Shown here piece by piece: positions 25,629-36,272 of a DNA stretch of 64,000 nucleotides (position 1 is its first letter; each line of letters begins with the position of its first letter). The notes beneath the pieces were generated by a model, which saw only the letters and a program-made list of their open reading frames with translations, ran no database searches and was not told where the DNA came from. A program made the translations under genes and the position numbers. Source of the stretch: Chrysoperla carnea. Lineage: Eukaryota; Arthropoda; Insecta; Neuroptera; Chrysopidae. The stretch covers positions 130,407,960 to 130,471,959 of the forward strand of contig NC_058337.1 of the NCBI RefSeq assembly GCF_905475395.1, in the 5' to 3' direction.

Positions 25629-26369
25629 TTAACATTAAACTTTACTTCGGAATTATAGTTATTTATTGATTTTAAACTTTTAAAATGCGTTTTAATATCG
25701 TGGTCTTATTTCTAGTTTACCCAACAAATGTCTAACTGCACTCACCCTTTTTAACATTAAATTTTACATTTCAATTATAATTATTTTATAAATTTGTAGT
25801 CAAAATTTAAAACTTAATCGATGTATTACATTTTATTTATAATTATTTAAATATTTTTTGAATCTAATAATTAATTTATCTTTTATCTTGATTTATTTAT
25901 TTCAATATTATTTTTAATTAAAATTTTATGTACTTTTTTTATCCGGGAGATGCACCGAAAAAATCCGCATAATGTGATTGCGCGGACATTTTAGTGCCAC
26001 TTAAATATCTTGTCCTATTGGCCGTTTTTCACAGTAGTAGAATCAATACACACAAAATTTATTTGAATTTTGGATCAGAGTAGCTAATTCCATCACTATA
26101 TATCTAATGTTTTGCGATATGCAACTATGTCGAAAGAGTTTTCCCGATACGACTTTGGAAGGATTTTATTTCTGCTCTGATTCTCGGTACAAAACGACAG
26201 ATTTTATGATATCTTTGCCTGGTTTTTAAATATCGATACAATCATATGACACGAATTTTTTCCCGTGTACCTCCCAGCCCACTTGATAGTTGTGTTATCT
26301 ATTTTTACATTTCCCAAAACTAGTTAACACTTTTTTTGACAAATTTTTGGCATTAATTAACGTACTCTT
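25629..26369. other. Spacer LL3-LL4
   Basis: No gene is seen. From about 25825 it is the LL4 copy of the duplicated upstream segment. Confidence 0.55.
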
Positions 26370-26394
26370 ACGTCACGTTAATTTGTGTATAAAA
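26370..26394 (+). promoter_or_regulatory. LL4 core promoter: CRE-like site and TATAAAA
   Basis: ACGTCACGT lies at 26370-26378 and TATAAAA at 26388-26394, 82 bp before the start codon. The arrangement is identical to that of LL3. Confidence 0.65.
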
Positions 26395-26469
26395 GAGAAA
26401 AAATGTTAGTTAGTTGGACGAAGTTTGGAAACGTTTAAAGTTTTTGCATCAGCCAAAAAAAAAACAGAA

Positions 26470-28541
26470 ATGAATCCAATAAAACTATTTAAAATAATCG
26501 TCGAGATTGTATCGATTATAGCTTTAGCAAATGGAAACTTAGTTACGTTAGATGGAGAATGTCCATTTGCTGGACTTAAACCTCCACAAAATGCTGTTAT
26601 ACCAATTGTAAGTATTTATTTAAGCCCATTTTTTTATTTTGCGGTTCAGATTGAATTATTGTTGCTTTATTTTTATTACATAGCTTAAAGGAAAATATAA
26701 TGTAATTGCTGAAACATCAAGTGGTCCTTTAAACCGAACTGATATACAAATGCTGTTGAAACAATCATCAAAAGATTCAATTGTAATGACTCAAAGATTT
26801 CTATACCCTGAAAATGATCAATGCTATGATATTAAAATTCATAGCAAAGCTTTAGAGCGGATTGGAGTCTTTGATGTCAAGTATCAGGGTAAGTCATATA
26901 AAGCATTATAATAGAGGCGTTATGATGATACCAGATTGAAGGGAAATCTTCCTTAAGAGCATCTAGAAAATATTAATAGAGAACTTGCATTAATTTTATT
27001 TATCAGAAATCTCGGAAACGACTCGGTAGCACTGATTTTCAGATGTTTGCGAATTATTATGAATAAATTTTTTTTTAGTTGCACCTGATACGTCTCCTGT
27101 AGGATTCACAGGTTATTATATAGCTCTTGAACCACGTACTTTGTTTGGTATTGGTTTATTATGTCATAATTTACCAAATTCCAAATATGATGGTAAGAAA
27201 ATATAAACTTTTTATTTATTAATTAAAGAGAATTGAAAAAAATACACTCGAACCAGGACTCGAACCCGGACTTCTTGGATTCATGTCAAGCGCCCTACCA
27301 ATTAGGCTATTCGAGTTCTAGACACGAATGCAATTTTTTCAACTCAATGAATTTTTTTACTTTGTTATCCACTTTATTTATTATTATTACTTATTATTGT
27401 TGTTCACATTTAATTATGCACACAATATTTACATCATGGTCTGTTTGACTAATTTTGATATATAATATGTTACATTCAATCGTAAACTAATTTGACAAAT
27501 TCTTGTCTAGTAATCTTAATTAAAGAGAATCTTAATTCGAGTCCTGGTTCGAGTGTATTTTTTTCAATTCTCTTTAATTAAGATTACTAGACAAGAATTT
27601 GTCAAATTAGTTTACGATTGAATGTAACATATTATATATCAAAATTAGTCAAACAGACCATGATGTAAATATTGTGTGCATAATTAAATGTGAACAACAA
27701 TAATAAGTAATTTTTATTTATTGTTTTACGTCGGAGATTTGATGGTGTAATATTAGTGAACACCACTCATAGTAACCAAAATTTATCAAACCACGCCTCA
27801 TTGTTACAATGTATTTTTAGCTACAAGTTCCTTTTTTTTGCTTTTTTTTCGTATTTTTAACTAAAACGGTATGCCGGACATCTAAAAGTCAGACGACAGA
27901 AACTGAAGATTAGTACCTACGCCGCGTTAACTTGCCACGACCTTTTATCTTTGACCGTTTCCTACTAAACAAAAGGTCGTATATGGAAATATGGTCAAAA
28001 TATTGTGTTTTGCTTTTAGTTATTTGTGTTTTTGTAAGAGTTATTTCACGTATTTTCCAAACGTTTAAAAAATTTTACCATAAGGAATTTGTTAAAAGTC
28101 GAAAAACTTTTTAAAAAAATAAAAGTGGCTAAAACTCATCAATTTTATCAATGAAGCTGTGGCTTTATAAGTTTTTTATTTGATCACTGTGTTCAGCGCA
28201 ATTTTGTCTATGAAAATAATCAATAAAATTGTATAATTAATTTTCTGACCGAAAAAAGTTGATCCAACTGCTATTTTATAATATTTGAAAATTATTTTTT
28301 AGTCGACATTGCAGTCTTATCAGGACTTACAGACAAATATGATCAAGCTATGCAAGAGAGAGTTCAAAAAATATTTAAAGAACAAAATATTCCGCAATTA
28401 TATCAATATATGGTTCCCGTTCCTCAGAATCATAAATGTGACTTCTCTATGGAAGAAATAGTCGATTCTTTCAGACCTTCACCAGATGCTTTACCAGATT
28501 CAACAGATTCTACAGTCCCAGACCTTCCTATTTATTTATAA
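26470..28541 (+). CDS. LL4, secreted lipocalin-like protein
   Basis: The exons are 26470-26607, 26684-26888, 27079-27192 and 28303-28541, giving 231 aa. An in-frame ATG 45 bp upstream (26425) is rejected: it would place METFKVFASAKKK before the signal peptide, and the matching sequence in LL3 is 5' leader. The protein keeps LVTLDGECPFAGLKPP, LKGKYNVIAETS, an NRT sequon, a DQCYDIKI cysteine, LLCHNLPNSKYD and the last Cys in QNHKCDF. Its tail is the longest of the family, about 35 residues, rich in Asp, Ser and Pro. Intron 3 is 1,110 bp and has been invaded by a tRNA-derived SINE and a large hairpin. Poly(A) signals lie at 28550 and 28566. Confidence 0.9.
27245..27316 (-). mobile_element. tRNA-like head of a SINE in LL4 intron 3
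   Basis: Read on the minus strand, 72 bases fold as a cloverleaf. The acceptor stem ACTCGAA pairs perfectly with TTCGAGT. The D arm starts TAGCCTAATTGG (A box) and the T arm has CCGGGTTCGAGTCCTGG (B box). The anticodon stem has an A-C mismatch and position 33 is A rather than U, so a working tRNA is unlikely. Intact pol III boxes followed by an A/T-rich tail fit a tRNA-derived SINE. A 20-base piece of the same 3' end recurs on the + strand at 27536-27555. Confidence 0.7.
27387..27711. repeat. Large inverted repeat in LL4 intron 3
   Basis: The arms 27387-27530 and 27569-27711 are almost perfect inverted copies (about 144 bp, containing GTCAAACAGACCATGATGTA and its complement). They are separated by under 40 bp that holds the tRNA-like 3' end. 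A transcript of LL4 would fold into a long duplex here. It probably arose by an inverted SINE insertion or duplication. Confidence 0.8.
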
Positions 28542-28625
28542 GAACTTCCAATAAAAATTAAAACGAATAAATTTGTATTTTTGAAAAATTATATTTATAT
28601 TCACTAATTTCTGTAAAGTTATTTT

Positions 28626-28935
28626 TATACCCTATATATGAAATATATCAGGGTATATTAAATTTAGCCCCAAGTTTGTAAAGCTTAGAATTATTGAAGC
28701 TACACACAAAAATTTTGGTGTTGATAAAATCACCTTATTGGTCCATTTGAAGAGACCTATTTCCTCTTTCCCATTCATCAGTTCGCCCATGAGCTTGATA
28801 CCTCAAAATCGAAGAGTTATCGAGCTGAAATTTTTATAAGGTGTTCAGGACGTAAAAAGAGATTTGACTTCGTAAACGAGCAATATAGCTTAATTGGCTC
28901 ATGGGTACGTTGTACTAAATTTTGGTTTTCGTTGC
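28626..28935 (-). repeat. Dispersed repeat family R1, copy 3
   Basis: This starts TATATATGAAATATATCAGG and runs through AAATTTAGCCCCAAGTTTGT and AGAGATTTGACTTCGTAAAC. It sits behind LL4 at the position equivalent to copy 2 behind LL3. Confidence 0.65.
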
Positions 28936-29458
28936 GTGCTTAGTATTTGGAGGGAACAACTGATTAGATCGCAGCGCTACCATCTTAGAAAATTTGCAAT
29001 AAATTATTCGTAATTGTTTAAAATATGATTAATTATCAATTGTATCCATGTAAATGGTACGAGATACATATGAAATACCTACATATAAAACTTTGACTTG
29101 CTAAAAGGAGATGGGAAACAATCTTTGATCGCCTCTAGGCACATGCCAAGTTTGTCTTTCGGATAATCTACCTCTGTATACTCTGTAAACTCGATTTATA
29201 TTGGTAGGGACAATCAAATCGACGCGACGCCAGCGCTTTCAGTGGATATAGGTTTGCTTATCAAGGAAGCTGTTATAATTTTCAATCGTTTTTATTAGTA
29301 AGTGTACAGCGATGCCAATTAACACGCCCTCCAATAGTTTGTAAACACTTTGTATGTTATGACCTTATAATAGTTTTTTTTTTTTTTACTACAAAGAGTT
29401 TCGAAATTATTTATTGCTTTAATCCATAAAGTAAGGTTGATAGTTTCGAAATTTTTGG
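28936..29458. other. Spacer LL4-LL5
   Basis: No gene is seen. The part from about 29310 resembles the sequence before LL1 (CCCTCCA[AT]TAGTT, then CAAACACTTT), supporting LL1 and LL5 as sister copies. Confidence 0.5.
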
Positions 29459-29465
29459 TTAAATA
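29459..29465 (+). promoter_or_regulatory. TATA-like box of LL5 (TTAAATA)
   Basis: TTAAATA in the context TTTGGTTAAATAG lies 58 bp before the start codon, as before LL1. Confidence 0.5.
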
Positions 29466-29516
29466 GCGTAAACTTAATAAAAATTCATCGTATTTTTAAT
29501 AAATTAAATTATAATT

Positions 29517-30974
29517 ATGAACGCAAAAAGACTGTCTCTTTCCATCGTGCTTATTTCGATCTTAGTAGCTCTGGTAAATGGGAACTTAATAAAGTTGAAC
29601 GGACAATGTCCATTTAATCAACTTAAACCAACACCGATTGCTGTTACTCCACTAGTAAGTAGTTTTTACATAATTTAAATTTTTTATTGATAGAACATGA
29701 ACAGAAAAGATCGTTTTCTTTGGTTAAAGAACATTAAAAGGATAATGAAATTTTTTTAAGACAAGAAAATAATCAAGTAAATTTCGTCTAACTCCAAAAA
29801 GTTTGTTATTGTTCGCCGATTTCTCTGCCTATTGTGAACTGATTTTGGAAAATATTTGTTTGCTTGTTTGTTGTCTTTAACCTCACCTAAATTTTCGCAT
29901 ATCCAAGGGGCATATAGATTTAATTAGCGTAAAATTCCAAAACATAGAAAATTTTCTTTAGGTTTTCTTACAAAATCATTTCCCTAATCCATATTTCAAC
30001 ACTTTTCCACGTGCATTTCATCCCCATGCTTATCATTTACTGATAGCACGATCCTACATCATAGATTTCGTACAATGAACATACCAAAGTTATTTTAGTA
30101 ATACTGAAATTTTTTGATTTTTCGTCTAGATTTAGCTATTTAGTTATGTTTGCATTATTTTGTGTTTCAATAGTTAAAAGGCAGATTTTTTTCGATTGCT
30201 GAAACATCTTTTGGTCCTATAAATCGAACGGATATAAGCGTAACTTTGAAACAAATCGAAGAAGATGCAGTTGCAGTAAAAGGTCGATTTAAAGATATAG
30301 AAACTGAACAATGCGCAGAGTTTAACATTAATCTCAAATCTTTAAGCCAAAATGGAGTCTTTGATGCACAGTATCAAGGTACGTGTTATTAAAAATTTTA
30401 GAAAATTGTCCTAAATTAAGATCAACTCGACAAGTCTTTATTATTTACGACATTGTATCCTAAAAAAAATCATCAATAAAAAAAAGAAAGACTCTGACGT
30501 TTAAGTTTGTAAACAAAATTTAGTAAGCAAACTGAAACATTAATATTCCCTATTCAAACTAATAACTTTTAATTTTTTCTAGTTGCACCCGACACGAACT
30601 TTGTAGGATATAGAGCGTACTTTCTAGCATTAGATCCATTGACCTTACGGGGTGTTGCATTCATATGCCATGACCTACCAAATGGCAAATATCAAGGTTA
30701 GATTTAAGGAATGAATAATTTTTCAATAACATTACAATACCTGTTTAATAATCGAAAATTATTTTTAGTTGAAATTGCAGTTATATCAGCTTTTACAAAA
30801 AATTACGATATAATTACGAAAGCTGAAGTTAAAGAAGTATTAGAATATAATAATATTGGATATTTAAATCAGTATCTTGTTGAAATTGAACAAAATAATC
30901 GCTGTGAATTTTCTGCAGCGGAAGTACTCGATTCCTTTATACCGACATCGAAAGTTTTCTTGCCTGGTGCTTGA
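29517..30974 (+). CDS. LL5, secreted lipocalin-like protein
   Basis: The exons are 29517-29654, 30174-30378, 30583-30696 and 30769-30974, giving 220 aa. The signal peptide starts MNAKRLSLSIVLISI; the mature protein begins near NLIKLNGQCPFNQLKP. Exon 2 has SFGPINRTDISVTLKQ, nearly the LL1 version. Exon 3 has VAPDTNFVGYRAYFLALDP and FICHDLP. Exon 4 has YNNIGYLNQYLVEIEQNN, the last Cys, and the tail EFSAAEVLDSFIPTSK. LL1 and LL5 are thus closest relatives although three other genes lie between them. Intron 3 is only 72 bp. Confidence 0.9.
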
Positions 30975-32470
30975 TTCAAATTTTGTAGTTTAAAAATTAA
31001 TGGTAATGAAATTTTTAAGAAAATACTATTATATGTAATTAATTTATAATGATAAATAAAAATATAACTGCTAAAATAATTAATTGTTTAAATACCTTTA
31101 AATACCAGCCAATAGAAAATGTATGGGATCTTGCTGCGATGGGAGAGAGAGCAATAAATACACCATTTTTATTCTGGAAAATTTCAATAAGCAAACAGAC
31201 AGAAAAAATTTTTCAGTACAGCAAAAGAATAGAAAATCAAAGTAAGAAATATATTTTTTTCACTTACATCGAAACTTTGAGATCAGTTTTTTTTTTCTAT
31301 TGGAGTATTGATGATCAGTTTCGAGAAAAAGGAAGGAGGTCTTTTTTACAAAATTGGCGCAAGAAACTTGATTAAATCTGTCCTGAAAAAATTTCCCATA
31401 ATCCAATGAAACTTCCCTGAACTTTGATTTAATGGAAACGCCTCCCCCCCACCTCTCATTTTTCGATGATTTGATAATACTTTCAGTTTTCGCTAGTTAG
31501 CACGCTAAATTTTGCATAAACTATGCTTATTATCAGCATATTAAATAAACCGAGGTAAAAAACTCATTAATCTTTTTTTATAATTGTCTAATACTACAGC
31601 ATTTTGGTCTCCATTCTCCGTAAAAATTCATCCAAGAAGAAATGTTACATAGAATCCAAAAAATAAATTTTACCACGAATAAGAATTTATTTTGTCCAGA
31701 ACAGATCGAGTACAAAGTGTTGGATTAAAACAGATTTGAGTACTGCTTACTACCTTGAACCTTTGATTTCAAGCATGAGATTAATATTTGTTTTAAATGC
31801 TCAACTTTTTTTTATAGGTTAGTTTTTCCTCAAAAAAATTAAAAAAAGTGTATAAAAGGATTATGTACTCCTACAAATTTTTAATAAAGACATCATTGAA
31901 AATTGATATAAAATTCATAACCTAGGAGAAATCTCAAAAAGATAGAACATTATCAAAGTTTTTGATAATTTTCACTTGGAACGAGTGAAAACAAATATAA
32001 GAAAAACTTTTTAAAATAAACTAAACATATTATTAATGACATAGAAAAGAAAAAAACCAAGTATCTGTTTCCATATAAGGGTGATACGAGAAGGGTAAAT
32101 TCAGGGTTGAAATTATTTTTATCTTATTTTTAACTTTGATGATGAATTTTATTATAACTTCATGAATGTAGACAAAAAATAAGAATAAAATTTTTCGGCA
32201 ACTGCCTTGTTTTTCGAAATATTGAATGCTGAATAATTAAAGAAAATTTAATATTTTGAAAATTACGCCAGATATCGAAAAATTTCGTCTTATCTCGTCA
32301 AGATACAACATAATTCACTATCAAAGCTAGTCACATTATTTTTATACGCTCTTTTATAAATCAACGTGGAAATATTTTCTAACAAGTGTTTCCAGAATAA
32401 ACTGTTTAAAATGACTGTAGTAAATTTTATCTTCGGTTTATAGTGTAAAAGAATTTACATAATTTTTAGC
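30975..32470. other. Spacer LL5-LL6
   Basis: No gene is supported; an open + frame at 31049-31375 has no motif, homologue or splice context. A copy of the small family seen at 560-700 lies here in inverted orientation (about 32110-32300). This spacer separates the long-tailed genes (LL1-LL5) from the short-tailed ones (LL6-LL12). Confidence 0.5.
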
Positions 32471-32477
32471 TTAAATA
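32471..32477 (+). promoter_or_regulatory. TATA-like box of LL6 (TTAAATA)
   Basis: The context TTTTTAGCTTAAATACTG lies 64 bp before the start codon. It matches the block before LL8 to LL11. Confidence 0.55.
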
Positions 32478-32534
32478 CTGTAAAAATTTTGTGCAAAATT
32501 ATGTCATTTTTATTAAAACTACAAAGTAATAATT

Positions 32535-34982
32535 ATGAATTCAAAAAAATTAGCACAACTTTTTGTTGAATTAATTTCGATTGTCGCTGTAACAAATGGA
32601 AACTTTATTACGTTCGACGGAGAGTGTCCATCAGCGGATCTGAAACCATCAATGATAAATGTCCTTCCATTTGTAAGTAATTAATTTTATAAAATTTTCT
32701 AAAATAAAATTCAGCCTTTAACGGTACAAATCAGAGATTTAAAAAAATTTCGGTTCGAGAATACTTCATGTGACTCATCATGGTGTCCTTTTGGCAGCAT
32801 TTGTTTTGGAATTCGAAAGTATTTTTCAGAATTTTTTTTTAGAAAATTTTTCGCAAGACTATTAGTTGAAGCTACTAGTAAATTTTCAATTTTCTGTCTT
32901 TAAAGTTAGGGAGAAAATGGACACCAATTTTTTGCCTTAATTTGTAACTTCACGGGTAACCAGTGATGTTTACGAAAAATGTTTAAAACAAAAGTTGTTA
33001 ATTTTTTTATAAGGAATATTTTTTTACAATTAAAATTTTGTTCTATCTCGAACGGTTTGCCAGATGAGTCCAACGTAGAATATAGAATTCAAACACAGTC
33101 TTTACGTCCCGAGTACGCTATAAAAAATTCAACTCTTTTCGTTTTTACTTTATCTTGTTGCCAGACAGACAGGTAGATGATGTTGTTCGTATCATCAATA
33201 TTTCTAAGCGTTACAAACTTGGGACTTAAATTATTATACCCTCTTTTATATTTCAAACTCGCTACGATAGGCATATCGGATACGAAATTGATGGCAATTG
33301 TATAAAAGATACCATAAATTTATTTTAAATTTCTATAACTTTTTCTATATAGATTACAAACGTCGAGGTTAGTGCAATTGCTTTAACAGCTCCATTGTGT
33401 GGTATAAACCGGACCGACTATAATGCATTTTGGGAACACACCGATTCTGGTACAGCTAAAATTACAAATATTATTCGATCTACAGAAACTGGTGAATGTG
33501 CTACATATTTAGCTTATATTAAAGATATGGATCCTTTAACTGGAGCCTACGATTTACTTTATCAAGGTAATTCGAAATAAATTAGATTCTAGGGATTATA
33601 TCTTACAGTATTATGTAAATTGAATTTCACTCGAAATTCTAGAAGCTGTAGATTCTTATATTTCTTGGTAAGTAGAGCAAAAGTCTTTATGGGGGTGCAA
33701 AATTTTGCCATGATTACAAAAATTTTGAGTGTTAAACAATTTATACAGAGTTATTCACGTTATTCGATACGAAATATTACGGCAAAACTGCTTGATATTA
33801 AGAAAATTTTTCTTCTGTGATAGATGGAGGCTTTACATTTTAAAATTGTTTTCGTAATGTACAAGCTGTGGGAAAATATATAAAGATACTAGCGACTCGC
33901 CCCGGCTTCGCAAGGGTGCAATGCTGATACTAAATACACTACAGAAAAACTGTGAACGTTGTATATAAAAACATAGCGGCCCGCTCTGGCTTCGCACGGG
34001 TATAAAATATATAGCCTATATGATTAAAATCGATCCAGTAGTTTTGATTTATTCATTACTGCCCGTGGCCCGCACGCGTTAAATTTGGAGTAAAACAATC
34101 CCCCTTTCCCTATACCATGAAGATTTCCTGCTTAAAATGTTAAAATTATTTACGACATCACATTAGAAACCTCAAAAATAGCAGTACTTCTCCACTATTT
34201 AATGGATGTTATTATACATATAAACCTTCCTCTTGAACCATTCTATCTATTAAAAAAAACCGCATTAAAATCCGTTGCGTAGTTTCAAAGATTTAAGCAT
34301 ACAAAGGGACATAGGGACAGAGAAAGCGACTTTGTTTTATACTATGTAGTGATTAAGACTTACCTTAGTTACTAAAAATGTAGTAGCAATTTTAACGTAT
34401 ACATTTTCAAAGTCTATTTCCGTTATTCAAACCAAATTCAACTTGGAGTTTACTAATCGAGTGAGTTTTCTGTCGCATTGTGAGTACATATCTTATCACA
34501 GAAAAAAAATTTCTTAAATCAAGCAGTTTAGCCTTATCTTTTGTGTTGAATAATGTGAATAACCTTGTATAATCACAACTCTCGGGTCATTTCATTCGAG
34601 TATTTGAAAAATTATTCTAAAATTAACCCTAAGTTGACTTTTTTTTAGTTGCACCTAACACAAACTTCGCCGGATATAAAGTACACTTTTTATCATTCAA
34701 TCCATCAACGAAGACTGGCTCAGCACTTATTTGTCATAATTTACCAGATTCCCGGTACCAAGGTTAGTTATTTATGAAAATGATTGTAAAAAAATTTTTG
34801 AACAGAAATTAATAATTTACAAAAAAAATTTCTTTTTAGTTGAATTTACTCTATTGTCAGCATCATCATCAGAATACGATAAAGCTGCGCAGGATGAAGT
34901 GAAAACTGTATTAGAAACCAATAATTTAGGATATTTAAATCCATATATTTCTGGGATTGAGCATAGCAACAAATGTTATTAA
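32535..34982 (+). CDS. LL6, secreted lipocalin-like protein
   Basis: The exons are 32535-32672, 33353-33566, 34649-34762 and 34840-34982, giving 202 aa. The signal peptide runs from MNSKKLAQLFVELISI to TNG, followed by NFITFDGECPSADLKP. Exon 2 starts ITNVEVSAIALTAP, so the GKF motif is lost here. It has an extra cysteine directly before the sequon (LCGINRTD), giving five cysteines in the mature protein, an odd number. Exon 3 keeps LICHNLPDSRYQ. Exon 4 keeps VEFTLLSASSSEYDKAAQDE and ends two residues after the last Cys. Intron 2 hosts a Helitron and intron 1 an R1 repeat. This is the first of the short-tailed genes. Confidence 0.88.
32780..33262 (+). repeat. Dispersed repeat family R1, copy 4 (LL6 intron 1)
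   Basis: This copy contains ATTAGTTGAAGCTAC, GAGAAAATGGACACCAA, CAGTGATGTTTACGAAAAAT and GAGTACGCTATAAAAA, and ends near CTCTTTTATATTTCAAA. It is in the same orientation as copies 1, 7 and 8, and shares its left part with copy 8. Confidence 0.7.
33889..34352 (-). mobile_element. Non-autonomous Helitron in LL6 intron 2
   Basis: On the minus strand it starts TCACTACATAGTATAAAACA and ends with a GC hairpin (CCTTGCGAAGCCGGGG) followed by CGAGTCGCTAG and a flanking T; an A precedes the start. These are the TC...hairpin...CTRR ends of Helitrons inserted between A and T. A second copy of the hairpin end (CCCGTGCGAAGCCAGAGCGG) lies internally near 33979, so two 3' termini are arranged in tandem. No coding is present. 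Confidence 0.75.
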
Positions 34983-36272
34983 TATTTATTATTTTTATTG
35001 ATCCACCGAAATTATTCATTGTTTTCTATCTTCAATTTCTCTTTTCTGAAAAGTCAAATCCAAAATATATTATTTATAATTTCTTTAGTTTGTTTTCGCC
35101 TGTCCCCTCGAGATCTTTCTTATTTCTTTATCAAATTCCACGATTTACCCCTCATTTTAAAGTTTATGGAGCTGACTTATGCCGAAAAATAGACTTACGA
35201 TTTGAAAATGTACCGCTTAGAAAAAAACAGGCTAGAGAAATAATGTTTAGATATAATTTTGTTCATTATGAAATTTGTATATCATATCTGTAATAAATGT
35301 TGCCTATAAATAAAACGAAAGTAATTTACTCTTTTACATATTATTTATTTAATCTGTTTTTAGCCACGGATACCGTACCGCGGAATTCCGAACCTAGCTG
35401 AGCTATTAATTCCCATATTATTATATCCTGAACTGAAGTATAAATTTTTCAATTCTCTTAATATCATAAAAATTATTAATAATCGAAAGACTCTTAATGT
35501 TTATTGTATAAAGAAACAAAAATAATTAAGTTTTATTATACTTTAAGTGTAAAATTTAATATTTTTGTACCATGCATATATGAAATATACATAGTATATT
35601 AAGTTTAGTCCCAAGTTTGTAACGCTTAAAAATAATGATGCTAGGAAAAAAATTTTGTCATAGTGTCAAAAAAGATATCGAGCTGAAATTTTTACAGCGT
35701 ACTCAGGACGTAAAAAGTGAGGTCAAGTTCGTAAATGAGCATCATAGGTCAATTGGGTCTTGGGTCCGTAGGACCCATCTTGTAAACCGTTAGAGATAGA
35801 ACAAAAGTTTAAATGTTGTCAATTGTTTGTTTTCACTTGTTTGTATTTAAAATTTAGTATTTTTACACTTCAAGAATAAAATTTAGAACGTCTATATTTC
35901 CCTTGAAACTATAGACTTTTCCATTGAATCGGAGATCAAGAAATACTTAAATGGTTTTACCATTTGTTCAGCTTTTTCCTCTATACAGAGATAAAATCGT
36001 AATTATATATGAATTCTAAAAAAAATAGCTGGAGTTTTATGACCTATGTAGATATTTTTTTTGGCTGTTGAAGTATATATTTGGTTTTATATAATCCTCT
36101 AATAGCTTACGTCATTTTTATGTTTTCGAAAATATTATTAAGACCCTTTTTATAACTTCCTATAAGCTTCTAGTTGATATGATTTATCAGAAAAGACATA
36201 AATTTTTTGTTATCACAGTCAAAAATAATTATTATTTGAATATTTTTCATCTTTTTGTAAAAAATAACAATA
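34983..36272. other. Spacer LL6-LL7
   Basis: No gene is seen apart from the R1 copy at 35567-35845. An open frame at 34973-35293 starts inside the end of LL6 and has no coding signature. Confidence 0.5.
35567..35845 (-). repeat. Dispersed repeat family R1, copy 5
   Basis: This starts GTACCATGCATATATGAAAT and passes TTAGTCCCAAGTTTGTAACG, TCAATTGGGTCTTGGGTCCG and GATAGAACAAAAGTTTAAAT, then ends in a short TTGTTTGTTTTCACTTG. It is nearly identical to copy 9 over the shared part, which suggests a recent spread. Confidence 0.7.

Noticed and set aside
26425-26469. Upstream in-frame ATG of LL4
   Set aside because: It would put a charged stretch before the signal peptide. The same bases are non-coding leader in LL3.
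27245-27316. Functional tRNA gene
   Set aside because: The cloverleaf folds, but the anticodon arm has a mismatch, position 33 is A, and a second partial copy plus a tail are next to it. A SINE fits better.
31049-31375. 108-aa open frame between LL5 and LL6
   Set aside because: No motif, no paralogue, no splice context and AT-rich composition. Chance.
34973-35293. 106-aa open frame at the end of LL6
   Set aside because: It overlaps the LL6 stop in another frame and has no homologue in the other LL genes.
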